From: Kordiimonas aquimaris
GTDB lineage: Bacteria > Pseudomonadota > Alphaproteobacteria > Sphingomonadales > Kordiimonadaceae
Length of the DNA stretch: 64,000 bases
Assembly (NCBI RefSeq): GCF_025574485.1
Contig: NZ_JAOBPO010000003.1
Location: 349,867-413,866, forward strand
Reading direction: 5' to 3'
The notes below the pieces were generated by a model. It searched no databases, was not told the origin of the DNA, and saw only the letters and a list, made by a program, of their open reading frames with translations. Made by a program: the position numbers and the translations under genes. Below, in pieces: positions 37,083 through 45,838 of this stretch. How positions within the stretch are numbered: the first letter of the stretch is position 1; every line of letters starts with the position of its first letter.

Positions 37083-38861
37083 TTGCTAGTAGAGCAAAAT
37101 GTTGCGAAGCAAATAGAGGGAATGGTTTCACCAAGTGCGAAACCACATGTCAGTGACAATTTGATTCAGCAATTTTCAAAAAACGAAGCTATTCTCGAAA
37201 ATTTGCCGTTTGGGGTTATGAGTTTCAACATCGACCCATCCGGCGATGTTATTGCTTTGTCGGCTAATCGCCTGGCCCGTCAGTTATTTTCTATCGAAAC
37301 CAATAATACTCTCCCTATGTCTCTCAATTCATTGTGGGCCTCTGACGACAACAAGACGTTTCATAAAAGCTTGCGAGAAACAGGGTTGAAGCAACGGGAC
37401 ATGACGCTGGAGTGGACCAAGCGTAGTGCCCAGATAGAGCACCACCTTGTTAGTCGCCTGCAAGTGGTTGTCACCGAAAATCAGGATAATTCGTACATAA
37501 TTTGCACGATTGAAGATCAAACAGCGGAAAAATTATCTGAACAAAATATAATGCATCACGCATTTCATGATGCATTAACCGGCCAACCAAATCGCGTCCT
37601 GTTTCGCAACAAACTGGAAGAAGCCGTAATTGATAGTGAACGTGGCGGTGAACAAGCCGGATGCGCAGTATTGATTATTAATATAGACCGTTTTCAACAA
37701 ATTAACGAAAGTTTTGGCCATAGCGCAGGTGATCGTTTTCTCATCTCCATGGCGTCTACATTGCGGCGTTGTATTGGAAGTACAGACATGCTGGCCCGGC
37801 TTTCAGGCGATGAATTTGCGGTATTGATGCCTGGTATGCAGCGCGTTAGAGCTGTTGAAGAAGTGAGCGAACGTATTCATGATGCCATGCGCCAGCCATA
37901 CGACCTTGACGGTAACGAGATATTCACCTCGGTTTCCATTGGCGTTGCCACCACTATCTCAAGCGAGACACATCCTGAAGATCTAATCCGGGATGCTGAC
38001 TTTGCAATGCATCGTGCTAAATTGGCAGGAAAAGCTAGAACAGAGATATATAAGCGCGACGCACACCTGCGTGTACGTAGCCAGTTTCACTTGGAAACTG
38101 AATTACGCCGAGCTGTAGAGCGCGAGGAATTAGAATTATATTACCAACCCATCATTGACCTTCGAACAGCAGAGTTACATGGTTTCGAGGCGCTAACACG
38201 TTGGAAACACAAAGAGCGCGGCTTTGTTTCCCCTGTTGAATTTATCGAGCTAGCTGAAGAAACAGGCATTATCGTGCCTCTTGGTCGATGGGCCATTGAT
38301 GCTGCATGTCAATGTATCAAAAAGTGGTCCGTAACACTTGGTCACTCACGAGCTGTGCCAGTAAATGTCAATGTCTCAGGTGTTCAATTTGCACGAGATG
38401 ACGTAGCGCAAGTCGTTGAAGATACGCTTAAAAAATATGATTTACCCGGTGATCTGCTACGTATCGAGCTAACAGAAAGCTCGATCATGGCTAACCCAGA
38501 GCTTATATCTCAATCGCTTGCTCGCATTCGCGCATTGGGCGTTAAAGTTGCTCTCGATGATTTTGGTACAGGTTATTCTTCACTTAATTACCTGCACCAG
38601 TTCCCGATAGACATAATCAAAATTGATCGCAGTTTTATTAATCAGCTTAAACGCGGCAATACACAGTTCATGATTCTGGAAATGATTGCCATGCTGGCAA
38701 GTAATCTTGGTCACGAAGTTGTTGCCGAAGGGCTGGAAGGCACAGACCACATTGACATGGTTGCAGAAATGGGCTTCCACTTCGCCCAAGGATACTATTA
38801 CTCCAAACCGGTAAGTGCACTAGACGCCATTGAGCTCGTAAAGGGCAATCTTACTTGGTGA
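37083..38861 (+). CDS. GGDEF/EAL cyclic-di-GMP signalling protein
   Basis: A 592-residue protein lacking transmembrane helices: a PAS-like N-terminal sensor (about 25-150), a GGDEF domain (about 155-315) and an EAL domain (about 325-585). The cyclase motif reads SGDEF, a variant that can be active or regulatory. The EAL domain has the residues expected for phosphodiesterase activity: EALTRW, VNVSG, ELTES, DDFGTGYSS, KIDRSF and AEGLE. It therefore probably hydrolyses c-di-GMP, with the GGDEF part possibly sensing GTP. The frame starts at TTG 37083 with AAGGG upstream; ATG 37122 is the alternative. Confidence 0.92.
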   Translation: MLVEQNVAKQIEGMVSPSAKPHVSDNLIQQFSKNEAILENLPFGVMSFNIDPSGDVIALSANRLARQLFSIETNNTLPMSLNSLWASDDNKTFHKSLRETGLKQRDMTLEWTKRSAQIEHHLVSRLQVVVTENQDNSYIICTIEDQTAEKLSEQNIMHHAFHDALTGQPNRVLFRNKLEEAVIDSERGGEQAGCAVLIINIDRFQQINESFGHSAGDRFLISMASTLRRCIGSTDMLARLSGDEFAVLMPGMQRVRAVEEVSERIHDAMRQPYDLDGNEIFTSVSIGVATTISSETHPEDLIRDADFAMHRAKLAGKARTEIYKRDAHLRVRSQFHLETELRRAVEREELELYYQPIIDLRTAELHGFEALTRWKHKERGFVSPVEFIELAEETGIIVPLGRWAIDAACQCIKKWSVTLGHSRAVPVNVNVSGVQFARDDVAQVVEDTLKKYDLPGDLLRIELTESSIMANPELISQSLARIRALGVKVALDDFGTGYSSLNYLHQFPIDIIKIDRSFINQLKRGNTQFMILEMIAMLASNLGHEVVAEGLEGTDHIDMVAEMGFHFAQGYYYSKPVSALDAIELVKGNLTW

Positions 38862-38973
38862 CTAAATGTATCAGGGCGGTTTTAATGATCACAACTGAAC
38901 AACCCCACTCCCTTGAAGTTGAGATGAAAACTCCCACATATGTTGGGTAACATCGCTAAACTGTGAGGACATC

Positions 38974-39618
38974 ATGAGCGAAGAAAATTCAAAAGAAGCT
39001 GACACAAAAAAAACACCGGCTAAAAAAGCAGGAACACGCTCAACAGCGACGACGTCAAAAGCAACAAAGGCCAAGCCGGCCGCAAAAAAAACAGCCGCTA
39101 GGAAAACACCTGCGAAAAAATCAACAACAACAAAGCCAACTACAGCCAAAACCACAAAACCGCGAGCAAAAGCAGCGACGACAACACCTGAAAAAACCAA
39201 GGCTGATGAAGATAAGGCTAAAGAAAATTCTACGCAGAAAACAACAGACACGACAGAAAATGCCTCTGCTAAAGAAGAAGCTCATTTTGACACAAAAAAT
39301 AGCAACCAAACTGACAACAAACCGGATACAGCTCAAATTATAGACGACCTCAAAGGTCGTGATTGGCCGCAAATTATCAAGCGCGCACTATTAATGTTTT
39401 TCTTTGGTGTGTTGGGTTCATTTGCACTTTACCTGTCGTTTGTTTTGGCTGTGGCTCAAGTTGGCTTCTCAATATTTTTGGGCCAACCAAACGAAGCGCT
39501 TACACGCGTAATGCGTCAATGTGCCCTTTATATTCGTGATGTTCTCGATTATCTCAGCTTCGCTTCAGATGAATGTCCGTTCCCATTTGGCAGAGATTTG
39601 CCGGACGCGGATCAATAG
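38974..39618 (+). CDS. DUF4389 protein with histone-H1-like Lys/Ala/Thr-rich N-terminus
   Basis: A 214-residue two-part protein. Residues 1-85 are Lys/Ala/Thr/Pro-rich with repeated KKTPAKK-type motifs like bacterial histone-H1-like proteins; residues 85-125 are more acidic. The C-terminal part (about 128-210) matches DUF4389: IIKRALLMFFFGVLGSFALY, a second hydrophobic stretch, GQPNEALTRVM and the closing CPFPFG. One or two membrane segments are predicted there, so the basic tail would lie in the cytoplasm and could bind DNA, RNA or acidic lipids. No function is known. GAGGA is positioned before the ATG. Confidence 0.75.
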   Translation: MSEENSKEADTKKTPAKKAGTRSTATTSKATKAKPAAKKTAARKTPAKKSTTTKPTTAKTTKPRAKAATTTPEKTKADEDKAKENSTQKTTDTTENASAKEEAHFDTKNSNQTDNKPDTAQIIDDLKGRDWPQIIKRALLMFFFGVLGSFALYLSFVLAVAQVGFSIFLGQPNEALTRVMRQCALYIRDVLDYLSFASDECPFPFGRDLPDADQ

Positions 39619-39620
39619 AG

Positions 39621-39658
39621 AAAAATGCTGCTGGGCAATTTACATGTTGCCCGCAGCA
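39621..39658 (-). terminator. Terminator of the GDPD / small-ORF unit
   Basis: On the minus strand TGCTGC-GGGCAA pairs with TTGCCC-A-GCAGCA (12 bp, one bulged base, 8-base loop) and is followed by five T residues. The stop codon of the 31-residue ORF lies in the loop. Confidence 0.85.
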
Positions 39659-39735
39659 AACAATGCCTCAACAGCGATCCGAAGAACAATCATAAAAACT
39701 AAAGCTGTGATTAAACCTTTAGAAAAATCAAGCAT
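39640..39735 (-). CDS. Candidate 31-residue membrane peptide downstream of GDPD
   Basis: An ORF of 31 codons starts one base after the stop codon of the glycerophosphodiesterase gene. It has AAAGGAA about nine bases before its ATG, inside the last codons of that gene. It encodes an amphipathic start (MLDFSKG), a hydrophobic helix (about residues 8-28, LITALVFMIVLRIAVEALFA) and the end AGNM. Its 3' end runs into the terminator hairpin. Ribosome site, coupling and a coherent membrane helix support a real gene. It was not recognised as a known family. Confidence 0.5.
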   Translation of the reverse strand: MLDFSKGLITALVFMIVLRIAVEALFAAGNM

Positions 39736-40758
39736 TTAATCAATTTCCTTTGACAGTAAATTAACACTGTTACGCACAGCCACAGCTGTGTCCGGGAAGT
39801 CGGTAAAAATACCATCGACAGGCAGTGTCAGAAGCGTTTTAATTTCCTGCGATACATTATGCACACCTTTCGGTAGCGAGTCATCTCTCACAGTCCATAC
39901 ATGTATAAGTTTGCCCGCAGCATGAATTTTTTCAGTTAGCCCATTTGGGCGCATTTCTGCATCAAACAAAAGCGCTTTGTATAGCCCAAAGCCATCAACA
40001 AAACTGAAATATGGATCAAGCGGGCCATCCAATATGTACGCATCATTGGATGCGTTTGGTTTTCCCGACACCAAATAAACAAGCGGCGCTTTAGTAAGCG
40101 GCGCTAATTCGCGTAAGAAATTACCATCAAAACACTGAAAGAAAACAGGAATGCCGGCATCAATCAAAGCGTCAAGCCTTGCAGCTAACTTGAGTGCAAG
40201 CTTTGCATCAATTTCACCTTTAAAAACTTGAGGTCGCTTCATTTCAATGTGCAGACCTACCTGACGGTCAGACGATTGCACCAGTGAAACAATTTCATCA
40301 AGCGTTGGTATATCAAACAAACCATCATAGTCTTTGCTACGACCTTTAAACGCTTGAACAGCCTTCAAGGTTTTCAATTCTGCTAATGTAAAATCAAAAA
40401 TAAACCAGTCATCATGCCCATCAATAATACGCTTTCTATCAGCAAACTCAGGCCGATTAGCCACATCTGTTGTTGTTGAAAGATAAACATCATGACGGGC
40501 AACAAAAACACCGTCTTTTGTCATAACCAAATCAGGTTCGATATAATCTGCACCCTGCTCGATGCCTAATGTATATGAAGCTATTGTATGTTCGGGCCGG
40601 TAACCACTTGCGCCGCGGTGTGCAATAATGATGGCTTCATCAGCATGTAAAACACTAGCTTGCGGCGTCGTTGTTATAACAAAAGCTAACGCAATAACCC
40701 CAACAACATACCGTGCCGCATAGCTTGTCTTGAAACTAAAAGGTAAAACAAATCGCAT
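39736..40758 (-). CDS. Glycerophosphodiester phosphodiesterase (periplasmic, GlpQ-like)
   Basis: A 340-residue exported enzyme hydrolysing glycerophosphodiesters to glycerol-3-phosphate and an alcohol. After a signal peptide (about 1-39) the GDPD barrel shows HRGASGYRPEHT (catalytic His), YIEPDLVMTKDGVFVARHD (metal ligands and second His) and a HIEMKRP segment. The extra length relative to cytosolic UgpQ and the export signal suit the periplasmic GlpQ class. No glpT or transporter gene is adjacent. Confidence 0.92.
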   Translation of the reverse strand: MRFVLPFSFKTSYAARYVVGVIALAFVITTTPQASVLHADEAIIIAHRGASGYRPEHTIASYTLGIEQGADYIEPDLVMTKDGVFVARHDVYLSTTTDVANRPEFADRKRIIDGHDDWFIFDFTLAELKTLKAVQAFKGRSKDYDGLFDIPTLDEIVSLVQSSDRQVGLHIEMKRPQVFKGEIDAKLALKLAARLDALIDAGIPVFFQCFDGNFLRELAPLTKAPLVYLVSGKPNASNDAYILDGPLDPYFSFVDGFGLYKALLFDAEMRPNGLTEKIHAAGKLIHVWTVRDDSLPKGVHNVSQEIKTLLTLPVDGIFTDFPDTAVAVRNSVNLLSKEID

Positions 40759-40890
40759 GATTTATATCTTTCATTATATTGCTGTCGCTATGGTTTGGCT
40801 TCCATAAATAATACTCTATCGTTACATCATTCTTATTGCAGCTTTGATTTTTGAAAATTTGTATTATCTTTTTAAGTACAAGGAAAAATC

Positions 40891-41319
40891 ATGGATGTAA
40901 TGCAATTAGCCGGTTCTTTAATCGCAATTCTCTTAGTGGCGTATTTGGCAAAGTACCTTTTCCCAAATGCAACGCCGTTAACGACAGAACGCGCCATACG
41001 TAACCTTAAAAGATATTGCCCAGAAATCCCTGACCTGCATATTGAAAACGCACATTACTTTATTTCAGAGACAGACGATTCTGCGATCGCGTTGATACCA
41101 GATGACTTTGGCATTGCCGTACTCAAGCAAATGGGTGACCGGATAACTGTCAGGCATTTTGATAACATATCTGAACTTTCGGTAGAAAAAACAAGTGATT
41201 CTGTTCGCGTCGTTATGGATGATTTTACACTGGCATCAGTGAAACTTAAATTAACCGCAGAGCAAATAGCCTCCATACTGTCGGTAACGAATGATACCAA
41301 GGAAACTGTCCATGCTTGA
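40891..41319 (+). CDS. Hypothetical single-pass membrane protein
   Basis: A 142-residue protein of no recognised family. An N-terminal transmembrane helix (about 6-24) is followed by a soluble domain of about 115 residues with an alternating strand pattern (SAIALIPDDFGIAVLKQMG, then ITVRHFDNISELSVEK). The TM-plus-small-beta layout resembles a membrane-attached PH-like fold, but that is speculation. AAGGA is seven bases before the ATG. The desaturase-like gene begins inside its last codons, so the two are translationally coupled and probably work together. Confidence 0.8.
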   Translation: MDVMQLAGSLIAILLVAYLAKYLFPNATPLTTERAIRNLKRYCPEIPDLHIENAHYFISETDDSAIALIPDDFGIAVLKQMGDRITVRHFDNISELSVEKTSDSVRVVMDDFTLASVKLKLTAEQIASILSVTNDTKETVHA

Positions 41320-42223
41320 TCTTCCGCAGCCAACTCAAGTTGCCGTACCGCTATTCGTTGCTTTCATATTGGTAGAAATGATTCACGGTTGGCGTTCCGG
41401 CCGCATTAAATATGAAGGTAGAGACACTTTAACATCATTGATTATGGGGCTGGGAAGCACCGTTGCTGGCGCACTAACGGCTACACTTGCCGTTGGTTTT
41501 GCATACTGGGTATGGACAAACTTTGCCCTTTTCGACTTCGGCACAGCATTGTGGGTGTTTGTATTGGCTTTCATCCTTGATGATCTGGCTTATTATTGGG
41601 TGCACCGTATGGGGCACCGCATGCGATGGATGTGGGCTGCGCATGTTATTCACCATTCCAGCCAACACTACAATTTATCTACAGCTTTGCGACAAACCTG
41701 GACTGGCCAGCTAACGCCGGGCATTCTGTTTCGCGCGCCAATCTTCCTTCTCGGTATTGACCCTGCAATTGTTTTTTTCTGTGCGGGAATAAATCTTGTA
41801 TATCAATTCTGGATCCATACGGAAGCAATTGACCGTATGCCTCGCTGGTTCGAAGCTGTCATGAATACGCCCAGCCATCACCGTGTGCATCATGCGAATA
41901 ACCCTCGGTATCTGGATGCTAATTATGCTGGCGTGTTTATGATATGGGACAAAATATTTGGTACATACATACCTGAAGAGAGGTCGGAGCCATGCCGTTA
42001 TGGTCTTGTGACTGACCTTGGTACGTTTAACCCATTGCGTGTGGCATTTCATGAATGGGTTGGCATCTTTAAAGATATTTGGGGCGCAAACAAATGGAAA
42101 GATCGTGTTTTATTCTTGTTAGCTCCACCAGGCTGGACACCTGACGGCAGCCGCATGACAAGCGATATGATCAAGACAGCATGGCGGGAACGAAAAGAGG
42201 CAAGCAAAGCACCAGCAGAATAA
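41312..42223 (+). CDS. Sterol desaturase / fatty acid hydroxylase family protein
   Basis: A 303-residue integral membrane di-iron oxygenase of the fatty-acid hydroxylase superfamily. Histidine boxes are HRMGHR, HVIHHSSQHYN and HHRVHH, set between several hydrophobic segments. Substrate could be a sterol, carotenoid or fatty acyl chain; nothing local decides it. ATG 41312 has AAGGA eight bases upstream and overlaps the preceding gene's stop by eight bases. An in-frame ATG at 41291 lacks a ribosome site. Confidence 0.9.
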   Translation: MLDLPQPTQVAVPLFVAFILVEMIHGWRSGRIKYEGRDTLTSLIMGLGSTVAGALTATLAVGFAYWVWTNFALFDFGTALWVFVLAFILDDLAYYWVHRMGHRMRWMWAAHVIHHSSQHYNLSTALRQTWTGQLTPGILFRAPIFLLGIDPAIVFFCAGINLVYQFWIHTEAIDRMPRWFEAVMNTPSHHRVHHANNPRYLDANYAGVFMIWDKIFGTYIPEERSEPCRYGLVTDLGTFNPLRVAFHEWVGIFKDIWGANKWKDRVLFLLAPPGWTPDGSRMTSDMIKTAWRERKEASKAPAE

Positions 42224-42239
42224 ACTGCCTGAATACTTC

Positions 42240-42440
42240 CTAGTTATCTTCAGGCTTTCGGCTTGTATCGCCCTCTTTATTAGCTGCGGCTTTATCAATC
42301 ACAAAACCAAGCAACCCACCAATAACGCCGCCAGCAATAGCTTCTATGCTTGCCAGGAACGGCAACCACTGGCCTAAAACTGCGCCAGCAATCAACCCAG
42401 CAAAAACAAAAAATCCTGTAACTGTCGGTCTTCTATACAT
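42240..42440 (-). CDS. Small two-helix membrane protein
   Basis: A 66-residue protein with two Gly/Ala-rich hydrophobic stretches (about 8-24 and 31-47, with GGVIGGLLG) and a charged C-terminal tail. Family unknown; it resembles glycine-zipper or XapX-like small membrane proteins only in general composition. ATG 42440 has AAAGGACG upstream; longer frame extensions lack support. It is convergent with the desaturase-like gene, 16 bases apart. Confidence 0.7.
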   Translation of the reverse strand: MYRRPTVTGFFVFAGLIAGAVLGQWLPFLASIEAIAGGVIGGLLGFVIDKAAANKEGDTSRKPEDN

Positions 42441-42600
42441 AAAGAACGTCCTTTCTTCGCTGGTTATAAACATGCACACCAAATCGTCAATGAATTAAGG
42501 CTTGCGAAAAGCCACTATTTTAGCCATTGTCCGCCCAAATATATGGCCGTTTGGCAAACCTGCGCATTCCCCATAGCGCACAGGAAATGGAGTAACCATT

Positions 42601-43782
42601 ATGTCTAAAGAAAATATCGTAATTGTCGGCATGGCTCGTACCCCAATGGGTGGCTTACTCGGCGACTTGTCTTCAGTGCCTGCATCTGAATTAGGTGCAG
42701 CCGCTATCGACGGCGCATTGAAAAACGCAGGCATCGATGGTGCTGATGTTACAGAAACAATTATGGGATGTGTATTACCTGCAGGACAAGGTCAGGCGCC
42801 TGCCCGCCAAGCCAGTAAAAAAGCAGGCATTCCAGATGCAGTCGGGGCTGTAACAGTTAATAAAATGTGCGGTTCAGGCATGAAAGCAATGATGCAGGCG
42901 CATGACAGTTTGATTGCTGGCTCAAACGATATCGTTGTTGCCGGTGGTATGGAGAGCATGTCGCTCGCCCCGCATATGATGCCAAACGCGCGCACAGGCA
43001 TTAAATACGGTAACAGCCAAATCATCGACCATATGGCACTTGATGGCCTCACTGACGCTTATGAAGGTGAACCTATGGGCGTTTTCGCTGAACTATGCGC
43101 CGAGCATTATCAATTCACACGTGAAGCACAAGATGCATATTCAATTGAGTCGCTAAAGCGTGCACAAAATGCCATCGAAAACGGTGATTTTGAAGATGAG
43201 GTTGTGCCTGTAACAATCAAATCTCGTCGCGGTGACAGTGAAATTGTTATCGACGAACAGCCGGGCAAAGCACGCTTAGATAAAATTCCAACACTACGTC
43301 CTGCCTTCAAGAAAGACGGGACAGTAACAGCTGCCAATGCCAGCTCCATTTCTGACGGCGCTGCCGCCGTTATTATGATGACAGAATCAGAAGCCACACG
43401 ACGTGGCTTGACACCACTTGCAACTGTTCGCGCACACACAACACATGCGCACGCACCAGAATGGTTCACAACAGCCCCTGTTAAAGCCGTTGAAGCTGCA
43501 ATGGAAAAAGCCGGTTGGACTGCCGATGATGTTGATCTGTTCGAGATTAACGAAGCTTTTGCTGTTGTGCCTATGGCAGCGATGCAAGAACTTGGCCTGG
43601 ACCATGCCAAAGTCAATGTAAATGGCGGTGCCTGTGCACTTGGCCACCCTATCGGTGCATCAGGTGCCCGCATCTGCGTAACCCTTATCAATGCTCTTAA
43701 AAAACGTGGCTTGAAAAAAGGCATTGCCAGCTTGTGTATAGGTGGCGGCGAAGCAACAGCAATGGCAATTGAATTGAACTAA
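42601..43782 (+). CDS. Acetyl-CoA C-acetyltransferase (thiolase)
   Basis: A 393-residue type II thiolase condensing two acetyl-CoA or cleaving acetoacetyl-CoA. The acylated Cys90 (NKMCGSGMKAM), His349 (ALGHPIGASG) and Cys379 (CIGGGE) are present. GGMESMSLAPHM and INEAFAVVPMAAM support the acetoacetyl-CoA class, but a degradative thiolase role with the adjacent acyl-CoA dehydrogenase is equally possible. GGAG lies eight bases before the ATG. It may act in branched-chain amino-acid or fatty-acid oxidation with its neighbour. Confidence 0.93.
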   Translation: MSKENIVIVGMARTPMGGLLGDLSSVPASELGAAAIDGALKNAGIDGADVTETIMGCVLPAGQGQAPARQASKKAGIPDAVGAVTVNKMCGSGMKAMMQAHDSLIAGSNDIVVAGGMESMSLAPHMMPNARTGIKYGNSQIIDHMALDGLTDAYEGEPMGVFAELCAEHYQFTREAQDAYSIESLKRAQNAIENGDFEDEVVPVTIKSRRGDSEIVIDEQPGKARLDKIPTLRPAFKKDGTVTAANASSISDGAAAVIMMTESEATRRGLTPLATVRAHTTHAHAPEWFTTAPVKAVEAAMEKAGWTADDVDLFEINEAFAVVPMAAMQELGLDHAKVNVNGGACALGHPIGASGARICVTLINALKKRGLKKGIASLCIGGGEATAMAIELN

Positions 43783-43832
43783 CACGCGTTCGCACTCATA
43801 TCTCTAAAACTACTGTTAAAGCGAGACGGCAA

Positions 43833-44966
43833 ATGATGTTAACTGAAGACCAACGTATGGTGCGTGATATGGCGCGAGCTTTTGCGCAGGATCAAATTGC
43901 ACCACGTGCCAGTGAATGGGAAAAAGCAGGCATCATTCCAGAAGACTTTCTGCGCGAAATGGGTGCTTTAGGCCTGATGGGCATGACAATTCCTGAAAAA
44001 TGGGACGGCGCGGCCACAGATTACACATCATATGCACTCGCTCTTATGGAGGTTGCTGCTGGTGACGGTGGCCTTTCAACACTGATGAGTGTAACAAATG
44101 CACCTGTTGGCGCAGCTATTCTGGCCAACGGTACAGATGAACAGAAAGAACGCTTCCTCAAACCACTTGCACGTGGTGAAATGATTGGCGCTTTTTGTCT
44201 GACTGAACCCCAAGCAGGCTCAGATGCTTCTCAACTAAAAACCAAGGCAGAACGCACGAATAGCGGATGGAAAATTAACGGTACGAAACAATTTATTACA
44301 TCCGGTAAAATTGGTGGTGTTGCCATTGTCTTTGCGGTTACTGATCCATCTGCGGGTAAACGTGGTTTGTCTGCTTTTCTAGTGCCTACCGATACGCCAG
44401 GCTACAATGTTGCCAGCACTGAACAAAAGCTTGGCCAAAAATCTTCCGACACTTGTCAGATCAATTTTGATGATATGGAAATACCAACTGATTGCCTGAT
44501 GGGTAACGAAGGCGATGGTTACAAAATTGCACTATCAAACCTAGAGACGGGGCGCATTGGTATTGCTGCTCAAGCTGTTGGCATGGCACGGGCCGCTTAT
44601 GACTATGCTCTCGCTTACGCCAAGGAACGTGAAACCTTTGGCAAGCCAATCATAGACCATCAGGCGGTTGGTTTTCGTCTTTCGGATATGGCAACAGAAC
44701 TACAAGCGGCAGAACTGATGGTGCTAAACGCTGCCAGCAAACGCGATGCCGGTGAACCTTGCTTGAAAGAAGCCTGCATGGCTAAACTTTTTGCCAGTGA
44801 AACTGCCGAGAAAATATGTTCAGCAGCTATTCAGGTGCTGGGTGGTTATGGTTATCTGTCTGAGTATCCAGTGGAGCGTATCTACCGTGACGTTAAAGTC
44901 TGTCAAATCTACGAAGGCACGTCAGATATCCAGCGCATTGTCATTACGCGTGAGATTAAGAAATAA
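43833..44966 (+). CDS. Acyl-CoA dehydrogenase
   Basis: A 377-residue FAD flavoenzyme oxidising an acyl-CoA to the 2-enoyl-CoA. Family blocks are FCLTEPQAGSDAS, NGTKQFITSG, QVLGGYGYLSEYPVERIYRD and QIYEGTSDIQR, with the catalytic base Glu361 at the short-chain position. Chain-length preference cannot be read reliably; it resembles butyryl/short-branched-chain types. It follows the thiolase gene by 50 bases. Confidence 0.93.
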   Translation: MMLTEDQRMVRDMARAFAQDQIAPRASEWEKAGIIPEDFLREMGALGLMGMTIPEKWDGAATDYTSYALALMEVAAGDGGLSTLMSVTNAPVGAAILANGTDEQKERFLKPLARGEMIGAFCLTEPQAGSDASQLKTKAERTNSGWKINGTKQFITSGKIGGVAIVFAVTDPSAGKRGLSAFLVPTDTPGYNVASTEQKLGQKSSDTCQINFDDMEIPTDCLMGNEGDGYKIALSNLETGRIGIAAQAVGMARAAYDYALAYAKERETFGKPIIDHQAVGFRLSDMATELQAAELMVLNAASKRDAGEPCLKEACMAKLFASETAEKICSAAIQVLGGYGYLSEYPVERIYRDVKVCQIYEGTSDIQRIVITREIKK

Positions 44967-44986
44967 CCGTAAATATTTGTAATTAA

Positions 44987-45781
44987 TTAAGTTATACTGT
45001 CCATCACATCGTATGCAGCAGCCTTACCTAATGCGATTAACTCATCTGCACGCGTGAAGTCAGCCATATCAATGTGACCAATACGCGGTGTAATCACAAC
45101 ATCAGGCTTATCTACTTTAAGGTTCGCTTGCGTCAGTGAGTGCAAGGCCATTGACCACCCTGCTCTCGCTGTTTTCATTGCTGCAAGCGAAGGCAGTTTC
45201 ATGGCAGGATCAAACCCTAAACGTTGTGACTTGCCTTCGTAATCACCTTGCAAATCAACGGCTATGATAAAGTCTGCCCCTAAATCACGCAGTGGTTGAA
45301 CAGGAACAGGGTCTACAACGCCGCCGTCAACCAACAATAAACTCTCAGTAGCGACAGGCGGCAACATACCCGGAATAGCTGACGATGCACGCACAGCCGT
45401 CACCACATCACCGTCTTGCATAGCGACCCTGTCACCCGAATAAACATCGGCTGCTACTGCAACAAAAGGCAGTTTCAGTTCCTCAAAAGTCTTGTAGTTT
45501 AAATGTTTACGTAATTTCTGTTCGATTTTTCCCGCGCCTATCAGGCCGCCCTTCTTGAAACCAAACTCGCCCATTGTCAGCATTTCGCGTAGCGTTATCT
45601 CACGCGCAACTTCTTCAAGCTCATCAACGATACCTGCAGCAATACAAGCCCCAACGATAGCTCCAATGCTCGTGCCGGAAATCATGTCTACTTTGACGCC
45701 TTCGGCTTCAAACGCACGAAATACACCAATGTGTGCCCACCCAAGCCCGGCGCCGCCGCCAAGTGCAATACCAGTTTTCAC
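44987..45781 (-). CDS. Patatin-like phospholipase (RssA-like)
   Basis: A 264-residue cytosolic patatin-fold serine hydrolase. The Ser-Asp dyad is intact: Ser38 in GTSIG and Asp152 in VDGGVVDPVP, with the oxyanion loop GGGAGLGWAHIG at the N-terminus. RssA-type proteins are small members of unknown substrate. The frame reaches TTG 45787, but GTG 45781 has AAAGGA seven bases upstream while TTG overlaps it. Convergent with the acyl-CoA dehydrogenase gene, 20 bases apart. Confidence 0.9.
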   Translation of the reverse strand: MKTGIALGGGAGLGWAHIGVFRAFEAEGVKVDMISGTSIGAIVGACIAAGIVDELEEVAREITLREMLTMGEFGFKKGGLIGAGKIEQKLRKHLNYKTFEELKLPFVAVAADVYSGDRVAMQDGDVVTAVRASSAIPGMLPPVATESLLLVDGGVVDPVPVQPLRDLGADFIIAVDLQGDYEGKSQRLGFDPAMKLPSLAAMKTARAGWSMALHSLTQANLKVDKPDVVITPRIGHIDMADFTRADELIALGKAAAYDVMDSIT

Positions 45782-45838
45782 GCGCAATTCCTTTTTCTTT
45801 TAGAAGTGGGCACAACATACTCGGGTTGCAAGGTTTTG

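Noticed and set aside
43110-43724. 204-codon frame antisense to the thiolase gene
   Set aside because: It is fully inside a well-supported thiolase and has low-complexity Ser/Ala composition typical of an antisense shadow.
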